A stretch of DNA of 64,000 bases from M0108 sp044228695 (GCA_044228695.1 JBGAUK010000009.1:4374-68373); one strand, 5' to 3'; positions 38,833 to 49,900 are shown, counted from the first letter of the stretch. Notes: a model not told the origin generated them from the sequence alone. Program-made: numbers and translations.

Positions 38833-40272
38833 TTAAGAGGCGCCCGCCGCGCCCGGCACCGCGTCCGGATCGGCAAAATAGGGGAAGAACTCGCGATCGG
38901 CCCGGAGCATGTGCCGGGCCACCACATCATGGGCCAGAAACTGGAAGAGCTCGCCAATGCCGAGGGTCCCCATCTGAAAGTGGCCAACCAGGACACCGGC
39001 CTTCTCGACCAGGCCGCGATGGATGGCGGCATGTTCGGCACTGCCCGGATAGCCCGCGGCGGCAACGAGGGCCTCTTCATCCTCGAAATGCTGGACCACA
39101 TCCTGGATCAGGGTATCGACCAGGCTGGCGACTTCGTCGGCGGGCCGGCCGGAGAGGACGGCGCCCAGCAGGTTGTTGGCATCCGCGAACAGGCCGCGAT
39201 GCTGACGATCGATCAGGGGCTGGCCACATTCATAGGCGGGATGCCAGATCAGTTGCACGAAGCCCGCCCCGACGTTTTCGCCCAGCCCAGCGCGCTCGGG
39301 TCGCTCGGGTGCCGCCTGGACCTGGTTGCGGCCCTGGGTCTTGGCGCGATAGAGGGCGGCATCGGCCCGTTGGAACCAGCTTTCCCAGTCTTCCCCGGGC
39401 AGGCATTCGGCCACGCCCAGGCTCACGGTCAGGTGTTCGACCGTCGGGAACACCGTCTGGGCAATGGTCGTGCGCAGCCGCTCCGCCATTAAGGTCGCGG
39501 AGTGCAGGGTGGCGTTGGCGGTCAGGATGACAAACTCTTCGCCGCCCCAGCGCGCCAGCGCATCCGTGACCCGCAGGGACGACTGCGCGATCGCCGCCAG
39601 TCTCGCCAGCACCTGATCACCGGTCATATGACCGAAAGTATCATTGATTTTCTTAAAGAAATCGATATCGAGAATGATGAGGCTCAGAGGGTGATCATAG
39701 CGCTTCAGTCGCTCCATCTCATTGGCCACGGCGTCCGCAAGGCGCCGCCGGTTCCAGGCACCGGTCAGTTTGTCGGTACTGGCCAGATCCTCCAGCGCGG
39801 TATAGGCCTGCTGCAAAGCTTGATGGGTGTGTTGCAAACGCTGGAGGGCATGCTGAATGGCGATATGGGTGTTCAGGCGCGCGCGCAGCACGGCCGCCGA
39901 ATAGGGCTTGGTCACGAAATCCACGGCGCCGGCTTCCAGTCCCTCGGCCTCCAGGACGGGATCCTGATTGGCGGTGATGAAGATGACCGGTATGGACGCG
40001 GTGACCGGGTCGGCCTTGAGGCGTCGACAGACCTCCAGGCCATCCAGATCCGGTAATTGGTAGTCGAGCAGCAGCAGGTCCACCCCCTCGCGGGCCAGGC
40101 TCAGGGCATCCTGGCCCCGGGTACAGAAGATGACGGTGAAGTCCCTGGGGTCCAGGATCTCCCCCAGCAGGGTCAGGCTGGTCGGGTCGTCGTCCACTAC
40201 CAGGATCCGGGGGGGGTCGCGGTCGCCGGCTTCGGCCATCGGGCCGTCGGGGCTCAAGTCCTTGTCATTCAT
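38833..40272 (-). CDS. REC-GGDEF-hemerythrin protein (putative oxygen-responsive diguanylate cyclase)
   Basis: The start is ATG at 40272 (MNDKDLSPDG, 479 residues), overlapping the upstream hybrid kinase stop. The receiver (about 20-140) has VVDDDPTS, LLDYQLPDLDG and VTKPYSAA. GGDEF (about 165-330) carries GGEEF with an RVTD inhibitory site. The C-terminal 140 residues form a bacteriohemerythrin: a histidine in IWHPAYECG, IDRQHRGLF, HFEDEEALV, AEHAAIHRGL and HMLRADREF supply the expected histidine and carboxylate ligands of a di-iron site. A di-iron site that binds O2 would tie cyclic-di-GMP synthesis to oxygen as well as to phosphorylation. It lies 16 bases upstream of the CheB/CheR gene. 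Confidence 0.9.
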   Translation of the reverse strand: MNDKDLSPDGPMAEAGDRDPPRILVVDDDPTSLTLLGEILDPRDFTVIFCTRGQDALSLAREGVDLLLLDYQLPDLDGLEVCRRLKADPVTASIPVIFITANQDPVLEAEGLEAGAVDFVTKPYSAAVLRARLNTHIAIQHALQRLQHTHQALQQAYTALEDLASTDKLTGAWNRRRLADAVANEMERLKRYDHPLSLIILDIDFFKKINDTFGHMTGDQVLARLAAIAQSSLRVTDALARWGGEEFVILTANATLHSATLMAERLRTTIAQTVFPTVEHLTVSLGVAECLPGEDWESWFQRADAALYRAKTQGRNQVQAAPERPERAGLGENVGAGFVQLIWHPAYECGQPLIDRQHRGLFADANNLLGAVLSGRPADEVASLVDTLIQDVVQHFEDEEALVAAAGYPGSAEHAAIHRGLVEKAGVLVGHFQMGTLGIGELFQFLAHDVVARHMLRADREFFPYFADPDAVPGAAGAS

Positions 40273-43200
40273 GATGGCAATGTCTCCCGTAACAGAGTCA
40301 GGGTCTCCAGGGCCCGAGCGTAGTCGAATTGGCCGATCCGTTCGAGCAGGGCATCCCGAAGCCCGGAGGCCTCGGGGCTGCCCCAATCACCACCCAGGCG
40401 TTGCAACAGAGTCCCGGGAACCTTGCGGTGCTTACGGAGCCAGGCCTCGATCTCGGCCAGGTCCTCCCGGCGAGTGTCGGCGCCACCGGGGCTGGCCAGG
40501 AGCGGGTCCGCGGGGCTTGACAGTTCCGGGAGCTGGGCGATGGCCGCCAACACCTGATTCAGTGCCGCCTGGAACTCGGCCTGCAAGGTCGTCTCCCCTT
40601 GGGCGAGCTGTTGCTCGAACCGCTGGGCCAGGGGATGCAGGCCCCGGGCCCCGACCGTGGTCGTCAGCCCCTTGATGGTGTGGACGAGCCGCCGGGCCAC
40701 ATCCCACTGCTCTTGGCGCAGGGCCTCCGCCAGTTGGACGGGAGCCCCGACAAAGCTCTGGTGAAAACTGATGAGCACCCGACGCAGCATGCCCCAGTCG
40801 CCGCCCAGCATCTGGACGGCATGATCGAGGTCCAGGTCGGGGAGACTGAAGGCCTCTCCCCCGGCCTTGGCGTCCTCTATTCGGGGGGCCGGGGTGGCGG
40901 CGCGGGGCGGCATCCGAATCCATTGGACCAGGGTATGCGCCAGTTGCAGGGGATCGATGGGCTTGGCGACATGGGCGCACATGCCGGCGGCCTCGCTGGC
41001 CTCACGGTCCTGGGGCATCACCGCCGCCGACAGGGCGATGATGGGCGGGTCCTCGGCGCGGCCTTGGGCGCGGATGGCACCTGTCGCGGCGAAGCCGTCC
41101 ATCTCGGGCATTTGCAGATCCATGAGGATGGCATCGTAGCGATTGCGGGCGGCCTTCTCCACCGCCGCCCGGCCGCTCGCGACGGTCTCGGCCACCAGCC
41201 CCAGCCGGGTGAGATAGTCACCCATGACCAGCAGGTTAGTGGCGTTGTCATCAACGACCAGCACCCGGGCGCCGCGAATGGGCCAGGTGATGTGTGCGAC
41301 CTGATCCAGGCCCGGGCCCTGGGGGGCGAGGTCGGCGGGCGAGGCCAGGGCCGGGTTGGTGGCGTCCCGGACCTGGGGTTCGTCAGGGGCTTTACCCTGG
41401 GGTTCGGCGCCGAGTCCAAGGCGCGCGGTAAACCAGAAGGTGCTGCCGGCCCCAGCCTGGCTGGTGATACCGATGTCGCCGCCCATCAGTTCGACCAGCC
41501 GCTTGCTGATACTGAGTCCCAGTCCGGTGCCGCCGTAGCGGCGCGTGGTGGAGTTGTCCGCCTGCTGGAAAGGCTCGAACAGGTGCTCGGACTGATCCGG
41601 CGTCAGGCCAACGCCGCTATCCTGGACCGATACCTTGAGCAGTAGGGTCTCGGGGGTCTGTTCGAGCCTCTCGACCTTGACCTCGATCGCCCCTTGGTTG
41701 GTGAATTTGAGGGCATTGCCCACCAGGTTATTGAGGACCTGCCGTAGCCGCAGGGGATCGCCCAGCAGCCAGTTCGGTACCTCTGGCGCCGTGGTGAAGT
41801 TGAGGGTCAGGTGTTTTTCCTCCGCTTGCAGGGCGAACAGCGCCCGAGTACCAGCCAGGACTTCCCTGAGGGACATGGGCACCGATTCGACGGTCAGGTG
41901 TCCGGCCTCGATCTTGGAGTAGTCGAGGATGTCGTTGAGAATATTGAGCAGGGCCGTCGCCGACTGATAAATCCTCTGCAGATAGTCGCGCTGCCGCCCC
42001 GCCAGGTCCGATTCCAGCAGCAGCCGCGACAGACCGATGATGGCGCTCATGGGGGTGCGGATTTCGTGGCTCATGTTGGCGAGAAACTCGCTCTTTGCTC
42101 GGTTGGCGGCGACGAGTTGCGTGGTGCGCTCCGCCACCTTGGACTCCAGGTCGGTATTGAGGTCTCGCAGCCGCTCCTCCAGGGCTCGGCGGGCGGTGAT
42201 GTCGGTGTGGGTGCCGATGATGCGGCGCGCCGGGCCCGGGGCCCCGCCCGCCACGGCCATGCCCCGCGACTCGACCCAGAGGTAGCGGCCGTCCCGGTGG
42301 CGCAGCCGATATTCGGCGGCGTAGAGGGGAGTCTCCCCGCGGGCATGCCGCTCGGCTTCCCGAATGGCGGCCCGGTCCTCGGGGTGGATGCGGTCGAACC
42401 AGACCTCGACCGGGTCGGTCCGCTCCTCGTCGGGGTAGCCGAACAGGCGTTGGTTGCCAGGGGAGGAGTAGATGGTCCCTTGGGCCAGGTCCCAGTCCCA
42501 GACGCCCTGGGCGCTACCCTCCAGGGCGAAATTCCAGCGCGCCTCCGCCTCCTTCAGGCGCTGGGAGGCGCGAAACAGGCCCCAGGACGCCAGGCCGACG
42601 ATGAGCATCATGAGGCCGCTGAGCCCGAGCAGGATAGCGGCATTCTTTTGCCAATGGGCCAGAAAGTCGCGGGCGGCGTGTCCGACGAGCAGGATAAAGG
42701 GGTAGTCACCGACCTGGCGATAGGAGTAGGTGCGGAAGACCTTGTCCAGCAAGGTGGTGGTGGCATAGGTGGCGCCCTGGGGATGGGTCTTCATCAGGGC
42801 CTGCAATTCTTGCGATACCTTGCGGTTGCCAACCCCGTTTTCGGTGCCTTCCAACCGCGGGTAACGGGCGACCTGCAGCAGATCGGCTGTGCGCAGGGCG
42901 GCCGTGCCCCCGCCCCCCAGGTCCAGTTGGGAGAGGATCCCTTCGAAGGCCTCGATGGGCAGTACGCCCAGCACCACGCCGGCGAAGCGGCCATCCGGAT
43001 GGCTGAGGCGCCGGGCCAGGAGCAGGGCCCACCGTTTCGTTGGTCCCCGCGTCAGCAGGGGCCCCTCGAAAATCAGGCCGGCGGCGGGGTCGTCCCGGGC
43101 CTCGGCAAAATAGGCGCGATCGGCCACGTTGATGGCTACGAGATCGCCGGTCCCATATCGAAGTTCCCCCTCCTCGTCCAGTAATAGCAGGTCCAACAGC

Positions 43201-43541
43201 TCGGGCAAGAGGGATTTCTGCTGTACCAGATGGGCATTGAAACGGGCCCCGTCGATACCCTCATGGGCCTGGGCGTCATGGTAATAGAAGGCCGCGGACC
43301 GCAGCAGGGCGTCCGTGCGAGTGAGCAGGTGGGCGACTTCCTTGGCTAGCAGGAGGGAGAGATTCTGGGTGGTCACGACGGCGCGCTCCTGATTTCGCTC
43401 CGATTCCTGCCAGAACGCCAGCAGGGTCAGGATCAGGATGAGGGCCGAAATCAGGACCGCCCAAGCGACATAGGGCCAGCCGCCGCGGGGAGCCTGGGGG
43501 CTCACGGGTTTTCCGGGGGTCGCGGTAAAGATCGCCTTCAT
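40269..43541 (-). CDS. dCache-PAS hybrid histidine kinase with receiver, Hpt and C-terminal tail
   Basis: This 1090-residue membrane sensor is first in the six-gene operon. Helix 1 (about 23-43); periplasmic dCache_1-type domain (about 55-300, VADRAYFAEAR and PFILLVG); helix 2 (about 305-325); PAS (about 335-455); HisKA with His492; HATPase (about 600-715); receiver (about 760-875, VDDNATN and LMDLQMPEMDG); Hpt (about 900-1005, LVHTIKGLTTTVG); and a short end module with LRKHRK and FDYARALETL. All relay residues appear intact. A 121-base gap separates its start from the end of the gene at 43663, so its own promoter probably lies there. Confidence 0.9.
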   Translation of the reverse strand: MKAIFTATPGKPVSPQAPRGGWPYVAWAVLISALILILTLLAFWQESERNQERAVVTTQNLSLLLAKEVAHLLTRTDALLRSAAFYYHDAQAHEGIDGARFNAHLVQQKSLLPELLDLLLLDEEGELRYGTGDLVAINVADRAYFAEARDDPAAGLIFEGPLLTRGPTKRWALLLARRLSHPDGRFAGVVLGVLPIEAFEGILSQLDLGGGGTAALRTADLLQVARYPRLEGTENGVGNRKVSQELQALMKTHPQGATYATTTLLDKVFRTYSYRQVGDYPFILLVGHAARDFLAHWQKNAAILLGLSGLMMLIVGLASWGLFRASQRLKEAEARWNFALEGSAQGVWDWDLAQGTIYSSPGNQRLFGYPDEERTDPVEVWFDRIHPEDRAAIREAERHARGETPLYAAEYRLRHRDGRYLWVESRGMAVAGGAPGPARRIIGTHTDITARRALEERLRDLNTDLESKVAERTTQLVAANRAKSEFLANMSHEIRTPMSAIIGLSRLLLESDLAGRQRDYLQRIYQSATALLNILNDILDYSKIEAGHLTVESVPMSLREVLAGTRALFALQAEEKHLTLNFTTAPEVPNWLLGDPLRLRQVLNNLVGNALKFTNQGAIEVKVERLEQTPETLLLKVSVQDSGVGLTPDQSEHLFEPFQQADNSTTRRYGGTGLGLSISKRLVELMGGDIGITSQAGAGSTFWFTARLGLGAEPQGKAPDEPQVRDATNPALASPADLAPQGPGLDQVAHITWPIRGARVLVVDDNATNLLVMGDYLTRLGLVAETVASGRAAVEKAARNRYDAILMDLQMPEMDGFAATGAIRAQGRAEDPPIIALSAAVMPQDREASEAAGMCAHVAKPIDPLQLAHTLVQWIRMPPRAATPAPRIEDAKAGGEAFSLPDLDLDHAVQMLGGDWGMLRRVLISFHQSFVGAPVQLAEALRQEQWDVARRLVHTIKGLTTTVGARGLHPLAQRFEQQLAQGETTLQAEFQAALNQVLAAIAQLPELSSPADPLLASPGGADTRREDLAEIEAWLRKHRKVPGTLLQRLGGDWGSPEASGLRDALLERIGQFDYARALETLTLLRETLPS

Positions 43542-43662
43542 GGCCGGACGGGCCAGGGATGGAGGCCGAGGGGTGGCGTCATGGCGGCGATGGGCTCCTC
43601 CTGGCGAGGCAAGGGCGGGCGTATCCGCGGGTAGGCATGATTATGCACCAGGTCACTTCTCC

Positions 43663-46530
43663 TTAAGGAAGGGCCAGGGGCTGGAGAAACTGTTGCTGGA
43701 AAACCTCCGCCGGCACCGGCCGGCCCAGCAGAAAGCCCTGACAGCCATGGCAGCCCTGGTGGGCGAGGAAGTCAAGTTGGGCCTGGGTCTCCACCCCCTC
43801 GGCGATGACCCTGAGGTTGAGGTTGCGGGCCATGGCGATGATGGTGGCGGCGATCTCCATGTCATTGCGATCCTCCGGAATGTCCCGCACAAAGCCGCGA
43901 TCGATCTTGAGCTCGTCGATGGGGAGGTATTTGAGGCGGGCGAGGGAGGAGTAGCCGGTGCCAAAATCGTCGATGGACAGCCCCAGGCCGAGGGCCTTGA
44001 GGGCGCGCAGTAGGGTCGGCGCCTCTTCGCCCTGGCCCATGATCATGCTCTCGGTCAACTCGAACTTGAGCCGCTCCGGGGCCAGGCCGGTCTCGGCGAG
44101 GATGGCGGCCACCCGCGCCACCAGATCGGGCTGGCGCAACTGACGGGCGGACAGGTTGACCCCGAGGGTGAGGGCGGGCAGACCGGCGGCCACCCAGGCC
44201 TGGCCCTGGGCGCAGGCGGTGCGCAGGGCCCAGTCCCCCAGCGGCACGATCAGCCCCGTCTCCTCCGCGAGGGGGATAAAGGCATTGGGCGGGATCAGGC
44301 CCTCCGTGGGCGACTGCCACCTTAGCAAGGCCTCGCAGCCGATGAGCCCGCCGCCGAGGGTCTCGAACTGGGGCTGGTAATAGAGTACGAATTCCCCCTT
44401 GGCGAGGGCCTGGTGCAAGCGCCCCTCCAGGCCCAGGCGTTCCCGGGCGGTCTGGGTCTGGGAGGCGGTGTGGAAGCGGTAGGTGCCCCCGCCCTCGGCC
44501 TTGGCCTGATAGAGGGCCACCTCCGCATGTTTGACGAGGTCCGTCGCGGACAGGCCATCGCCCGGGTAAAGGCTGATGCCGATGCTGGCCCCCATGTAGA
44601 TGTCGGGCTCGCCGGGCAGCTGAAAGGGCTTCTCCAGCAGGCCCAGCAGGGCCTGGGCGACCCCGGCCGCGTCCTCGGGTTGGGCCGGGTGCTCCATCAG
44701 CAGCAGGAATTCGTCCCCGCCCAGGCGCCCCAGGGTGTCCTCCGCCCGGACCCGTTCCCCCAGCCGCTGGGCCAGGGCCATCAGGAGGGCGTCACCGACC
44801 GGATGCCCCAGGCTGTCGTTGATATGCTTGAAGCGATCCAGGTCGATGAAGAGTACCCCTACCCCCCGCCCCTGGCGCTCGGCGTGATCCAGGGCATGGT
44901 GCAGGCGTGACTGGACCAGGCGGCGATTGGGCAGCCGGGTCAGGGGGTCGTAATGGACCAGGTCCTCCAGCCGCGCCTCGGACTCCTTGAGCTGGCTGAT
45001 GTCGGTCATGACGCCCACGAAATGGCTGGGCTGATTCTGGGGGTCGCGGACGGCGCTGATACTCAGGATGAGGGGATAAATCTCGCCGTTCTTGTGCCGG
45101 TTCCACAGCTCACCCTGCCAGTGCCCGCTGTTGTTGATACTGGCCCACATGGCCTGATAAAAGGCGGGGTCATGGCGGCCCGAGCTGAGCAGGCGGGGAT
45201 TGAGATTCAGGACTTCCGCCTCGGTGTAACCGCTAATGTCCGTGAATGCCTGGTTGACGCTGATGATCCGCGCCGCGAGATCCGTGATGAGGACGCCCTC
45301 GCGGGTGCTCTCGAACAGGGTCGCGGCCTGGCGTAGCCGGCTGTCGGCCTGCTTGGCCTCGGTGACATCGCGCCAGACCCCGGTGGCCTGGCTCCCCGCC
45401 CCGGCCTCGCCGCTGGGGAGGCCGATCTCATCCTCGATCCAGCGCATCCGGCCCTCGCCGTCACGGAACCGGTAGGTGTGGCGCGGCGTTCCGCCGGCCC
45501 CCAGCTTGGCGAGCCAGGCCAGGGCCTGCTCACGGTCCTGGGGGTGCAGATGGGCGGGCCACCAGTCCGGGGCCAGCGCCGCGGCCACCTCATAGCCGAG
45601 GAGCCGGTCCAGGTTGTCGCTGACCCAGGTCAGCGGCCGATCCCGGGCGTCGAGCCGCCGGGTGTAGAGGACCACCGGGCTGGCGGCCATCACCAGGGCG
45701 AGCCGCTCCGAGGTCGCGCGCAGATTGGCGCGCTCCCGGGCCAACTCCACCTGACCCCAGGCCTTTTCCAGCGTCGCCGGGAGCTTGTGGAGATAGCCCG
45801 GGTGCTTGACGAGGTAATCGCTGACCCCGAGATGCATGGCCCGTGCCGCGATCGTCTCGCTGCCTTGCCCCGAGACGATGACCAGGGGGATGTCCAGGCC
45901 ACGCTCGGCGCGCAGCACCTTGAGGGCCTCCAGGGCGTCCAGGCCTGGCAGGGCGTAATCCAGAAGCACCAGGTCGAAATCGGCGGCACCGCTCGGGTCC
46001 CGGGGCAGGCGGGCCAGGACCTGCTGGGCATCGGCGACGGCTGTCACCTGGATGTGGGGGGCGTAACGGGCCAGGTGGCGCTGGGTCAGGTCGAGATCGG
46101 CGGCGTGGTGCTCGGCGTAGAGCACTCGCAGGGGCCGCGCGTGCCGGGCCCTGGCGGCATTAAAGCGTTGCCAGGCCGCGCGCAGGGTCGCCGGGAGGCG
46201 CTCCAGGGTCGCGAGGTCCTTGGTGAGGTAATCGTCGGCCCCGGCCTGGAGGGCGGTGATGGCGGCCTCGGGGTCGCCGGCGCCGGTGAGCATGACCACG
46301 GCCAAGGGTAACCGCTGCTCGCGAATCCAGGTCAGGAGTTGCAGGCCAGAACCGTCCGGCAGGTGCAGGTCCACCAGTGCCAGCTCATAGTTTTCGGGTG
46401 TAAGCAGGCGCTCCCGGGCTACCTCCAGGCTGGACGCCGCCTCGATGGCGATATCCGGTGCCTGGCGCGCCAGGAGGCGTTGGGTCAGGTCGGCGTCGGT
46501 CGAGTTGTCTTCAACATGCAAAACGCGCAT
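43663..46530 (-). CDS. REC-REC-PAS-PAS-GGDEF-EAL protein
   Basis: The start is ATG at 46530 (MRVLHVEDNSTD, 955 residues), with GGTGAG upstream. Two receivers in tandem: the first (1-130) has VEDNS and LVDLHLPDGSG; the second (about 140-265) has LLDYALPGLDA but AEHH where two acidic residues are usual, so metal binding there may be weak. Two PAS domains (about 285-530) precede GGDEF (GGDEF with RAED inhibitory site) and a complete-looking EAL (CEALLRW, VNLSARQL, FELTE, IDDFGTGYSSL, KIDRGFV, EGVETQ). Both cyclase and hydrolase activities are possible, and phosphorylation could decide which prevails. It lies four bases downstream of the lone receiver gene. Confidence 0.92.
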   Translation of the reverse strand: MRVLHVEDNSTDADLTQRLLARQAPDIAIEAASSLEVARERLLTPENYELALVDLHLPDGSGLQLLTWIREQRLPLAVVMLTGAGDPEAAITALQAGADDYLTKDLATLERLPATLRAAWQRFNAARARHARPLRVLYAEHHAADLDLTQRHLARYAPHIQVTAVADAQQVLARLPRDPSGAADFDLVLLDYALPGLDALEALKVLRAERGLDIPLVIVSGQGSETIAARAMHLGVSDYLVKHPGYLHKLPATLEKAWGQVELARERANLRATSERLALVMAASPVVLYTRRLDARDRPLTWVSDNLDRLLGYEVAAALAPDWWPAHLHPQDREQALAWLAKLGAGGTPRHTYRFRDGEGRMRWIEDEIGLPSGEAGAGSQATGVWRDVTEAKQADSRLRQAATLFESTREGVLITDLAARIISVNQAFTDISGYTEAEVLNLNPRLLSSGRHDPAFYQAMWASINNSGHWQGELWNRHKNGEIYPLILSISAVRDPQNQPSHFVGVMTDISQLKESEARLEDLVHYDPLTRLPNRRLVQSRLHHALDHAERQGRGVGVLFIDLDRFKHINDSLGHPVGDALLMALAQRLGERVRAEDTLGRLGGDEFLLLMEHPAQPEDAAGVAQALLGLLEKPFQLPGEPDIYMGASIGISLYPGDGLSATDLVKHAEVALYQAKAEGGGTYRFHTASQTQTARERLGLEGRLHQALAKGEFVLYYQPQFETLGGGLIGCEALLRWQSPTEGLIPPNAFIPLAEETGLIVPLGDWALRTACAQGQAWVAAGLPALTLGVNLSARQLRQPDLVARVAAILAETGLAPERLKFELTESMIMGQGEEAPTLLRALKALGLGLSIDDFGTGYSSLARLKYLPIDELKIDRGFVRDIPEDRNDMEIAATIIAMARNLNLRVIAEGVETQAQLDFLAHQGCHGCQGFLLGRPVPAEVFQQQFLQPLALP

Positions 46531-46534
46531 GCGC

Positions 46535-46963
46535 TCACCTCGGTGGATGGTTGAGTTGGCACCAGTACAGCTCGATCTGGGCTGCCACTTCCAGGAACTT
46601 ATCGAAATTGACCGGCTTGACGATGTAGGAATTGGCATGCAACTGGTAGGCGCTCTGGATGTCCCGATCCTCGTTGGAGGAGGTCAGCACCACCAGGGGC
46701 AGGGACTGGGTAACCGGGTGCTCGCGTAGCCGGCGCAGCACCTCCAGGCCATTGACCCGCGGTAGCTTCAAGTCCAGCAGGACCAGCAGCGGCAGGGGCT
46801 CCCCCGCCTCCCAGCGGGGGATCATCTCCAGCACCTCCTGACCATCGCGGGCCACCTCGATGGGATTGGCCAACTTGCGGAGGGCGAAGGCGCGCCGGGT
46901 CAGGTCCAGGTCCGTCGGGTTGTCCTCCACCAGCAGGATGGGACGTAAAATGGCGGCGGTCAT
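46535..46963 (-). CDS. Single-domain response regulator, Rcp1-type
   Basis: The 142-residue receiver has no output domain: LLVEDNPTDLDLT, LLDLKLPRVNG, LTSSNEDRD and YIVKPVNFDKF. The sequence style and gene order match Rcp1, the small receiver that serves cyanobacterial phytochrome Cph1 and related kinases. Its start overlaps the stop of the kinase at 46960-50583 (ATGA), so that kinase is the likely phosphodonor. The GGDEF-EAL gene with two receivers follows after four bases. Confidence 0.93.
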   Translation of the reverse strand: MTAAILRPILLVEDNPTDLDLTRRAFALRKLANPIEVARDGQEVLEMIPRWEAGEPLPLLVLLDLKLPRVNGLEVLRRLREHPVTQSLPLVVLTSSNEDRDIQSAYQLHANSYIVKPVNFDKFLEVAAQIELYWCQLNHPPR

Positions 46964-49900
46964 AGCGGCAACTCCAGGTAGAAGGTGGCCCCCTGGCCTG
47001 GGGCGCTCTCGGCCCGGATGCTCCCGCCCATGCGGTACATGGCCTTGCGCACGATCGCCAGCCCGATGCCGGTGCCCGGATAGTCCTCGGCCCGTTGCAG
47101 ACGTTGGAAAATCTCGAAGATGCGGTCATGGTAGCGCATGTCGAAACCGATGCCCTGGTCCTGGATGGCGACCAGGATCAGGTTCCCGGTCGCCTGGCCC
47201 CGAATCTCGACCTGGGCCGGCCGGTCCGGCTGGTGAAACTTGAGGGCATTGTCCAGCAGGTTGCGCAGCACCATCGCCAGCCCCTCGGGGTCGGCCCGCG
47301 CCACCAGGCCCGCCAGTGCGACCCATACCCGGGCCCCGCTCGCCTGGATGTCCTCCGCCCGCTCCGCCAGGATACGCCCCATCAGGGCCCCGAGCTCGAC
47401 CGGGATGCCCTGCAGGCCCCGCCGTTCCATGCGCGAATAGGCCAGCAGGTCCTCGATCAACTGGCTCATCTGGTCCACGCCGTGACGCACGTTGCGCAGA
47501 AAGAGCCGGCCTTCTTCGTCCATTTGCTCCAGATGGTCCTCCAGCAGCAGGCGGCTGTAGCCGTCGATGCCGCGCAGGGGGGCCTTGAGGTCATGGGAGA
47601 CCGAATAGGTGAAGGTCTCCAGCTCCTTGTTGATGGCGGCAAGCTCGGCGGTCCTGGCCTGAACGCGCTCCTCCAGTTCGGCGTTGAGCCGCAGGACCTC
47701 GTCCTCGATCCGCTTGCGTTCGGTGATATCGCGCACCACCGAAATGAATTGGGCGGTCTCCGGCAACCGGCTGAGCCGGGCCTCGTAGCAGCGTTCACCC
47801 TCGGCCATGGGCAGACGGTATTCGTAGCTAACCAGGTGGCCCTCGTGCCCCACCCGCGCCAGCTTGTCCATGAAAACCGCCGCCACTGGTGGCGGCAGGA
47901 CCTCCCGCACGGTCTTACCCAGGAAGTGCTCCGGGGGGAGATAGAGGTCGTCGTCGCGACTGGCGCGGTAGTCGCGGATGGTCCCATCGGCGTCCATGAG
48001 GAAAAAGAGGTCGGGCAGGACCTGGAAGACGGTGTCGAGCAGGGACTCGCGCCGGCGGGCCGCCAGTTCGGCCTCCTTGCGGATACTGATGTCCTGAATG
48101 GCGCCCTCGACGCGGACCACCTGCCCCTCCTCCCGGACGGGCAGGCCGATCATCTGGATCCACTTGCGGGCCCCGCTAGCGCTGGTCATGGGTAGCTCCA
48201 GATCGAAGGGGTGGCCCCCGGAGATCGCCGCCCGGAGCGCCGCGACGAGCTCCCGGCGCCCGGGCCTGGGGAAGACGGCGAGGGCAGCCGGGGCGCGGAT
48301 TGGCCCGGCGGGGTCCAGCGCATAGATCCGTGCCGTCTCGTCGGTCCAGGTGCCCGTGCCGGTGGCGACCTCGAACTCCCAGCCGCCGACCTTGGCGAAG
48401 CGGCTGGTGCGGTCGAGGAGGTCACGCTGGCGTTCCAAGGCCTCCAGCGTCTGCTTGTACTCGGTGATATCGCTGAAAAGAATGGAGATGCCGTCGCGGG
48501 TCGGGTAGATGCGGTTCTCGAACCAGCGCTGCGTGGGGAGGTAGTAGTCCTCGAAGCGGACCGCCACCCCCTCCCGCATGGCCCGCTCGCAGGCCTGGTG
48601 GAAGGCATACCCGACCTCTCCCGGGAACTCGGTCCAGATGTGCCGGCCCAGCAGGTCCGCGGGCGTGCGTCCTAACTGGGCGGCGGCCTGGCGATTAACA
48701 TACTGATAGTGCCAGTCCCGCCCCAGGCTGACAAAGCCGTCGCTCATGGTCTCCAGCAGGTCGATCAGGCGCCGGCCCAGGGTCTCGCGCGCCATCTCGC
48801 TCTCGATGGATCCCAGGGTGAAGCCGATGTCCGAGGCGAGTTGGTCCAACAGGTCGAGCTCGGCGGTATCGAAGTAATCCCGGCGATCCGCGTAAAGGTT
48901 GAAGGCGCCGCGCACCTGGCCCGCCACGGCGATGGGGAAGGCCGCCGAGGCGCGATAGCCCCGGGCCAGGGCCGCCTCGCGCCAGGGGGCCATGCGCGGA
49001 TCGGTGGCGATATCGTTGCAGACCACGTGCTTGCCCTGGCGCAGGGCCTGGCCCGTGGGGCCCTGGGCGTGGGCGTCGTCCGCCAGGGAGATATGCAACT
49101 GCTCCAGATAGCCCTCCCCTACCTCGCCGGCATGGGCCAGGACACGGACTTCGCCGCTCGCCGAATCGGCAAGGCCCAGCCAGGCCATGCGAAACCCCCC
49201 GACCTCGACGGCGATGCGGCAGGCCTCGCGATAAAGCTCATCGGGGTCGCGTAGGCGGACGATGGCGGCATTGATGCCGCTCATGACCGCATGGACCCGG
49301 TTGAGCCCGCGGATGCGCTCCTCGGCCTCGGTGCGCGCGGTGATATCGCGGGCGATGCCCAACACGCCGAGCAAGCGCCCTTGGGAATCGCGCATGGGGG
49401 TCTTGATGGTTTCGAACAGGCCACGATGGCCGGAGCCGGCGAAGACGAGCCATTCCTCGTTGAGACAGGGACCACCGGCGGCGATGGCGGCCTGGTCATG
49501 GGCGCGGAAGGTTGCCGCCAGCTCGGCGGGCACGAAGTCCTGGTCGTGCTTGCCGACGATCTCGCCCTCCGGGGCCCCATAAAGCTGCTCGAAACGGGGG
49601 TTGCAGGCCAGATAGAGCCCGGCAGAATCTTTCAGCCAGACCAGGTCCGGGATGGTGGCCAGCAGGGTGCGCAGCCGGCCCTCCCCCTGGACCAGCCGGC
49701 GATTGGCCCTTGCCAGCAGGTAGGCCATCCCCGCCGCCGCCAGAGCCACCAGGAACCCCAGCGACCGGATCAGTCGGATTAGTTCCGCCAGGTCCGGCGA
49801 CTGGCCCCAACCAACCGCGGGGATGGCCGCCAGCCCCCAGGAACCGCCGGGCAGGCTGACGGCGAGGGTGACCGGGTCCTGGGTCAGGACCCGGGGATCG

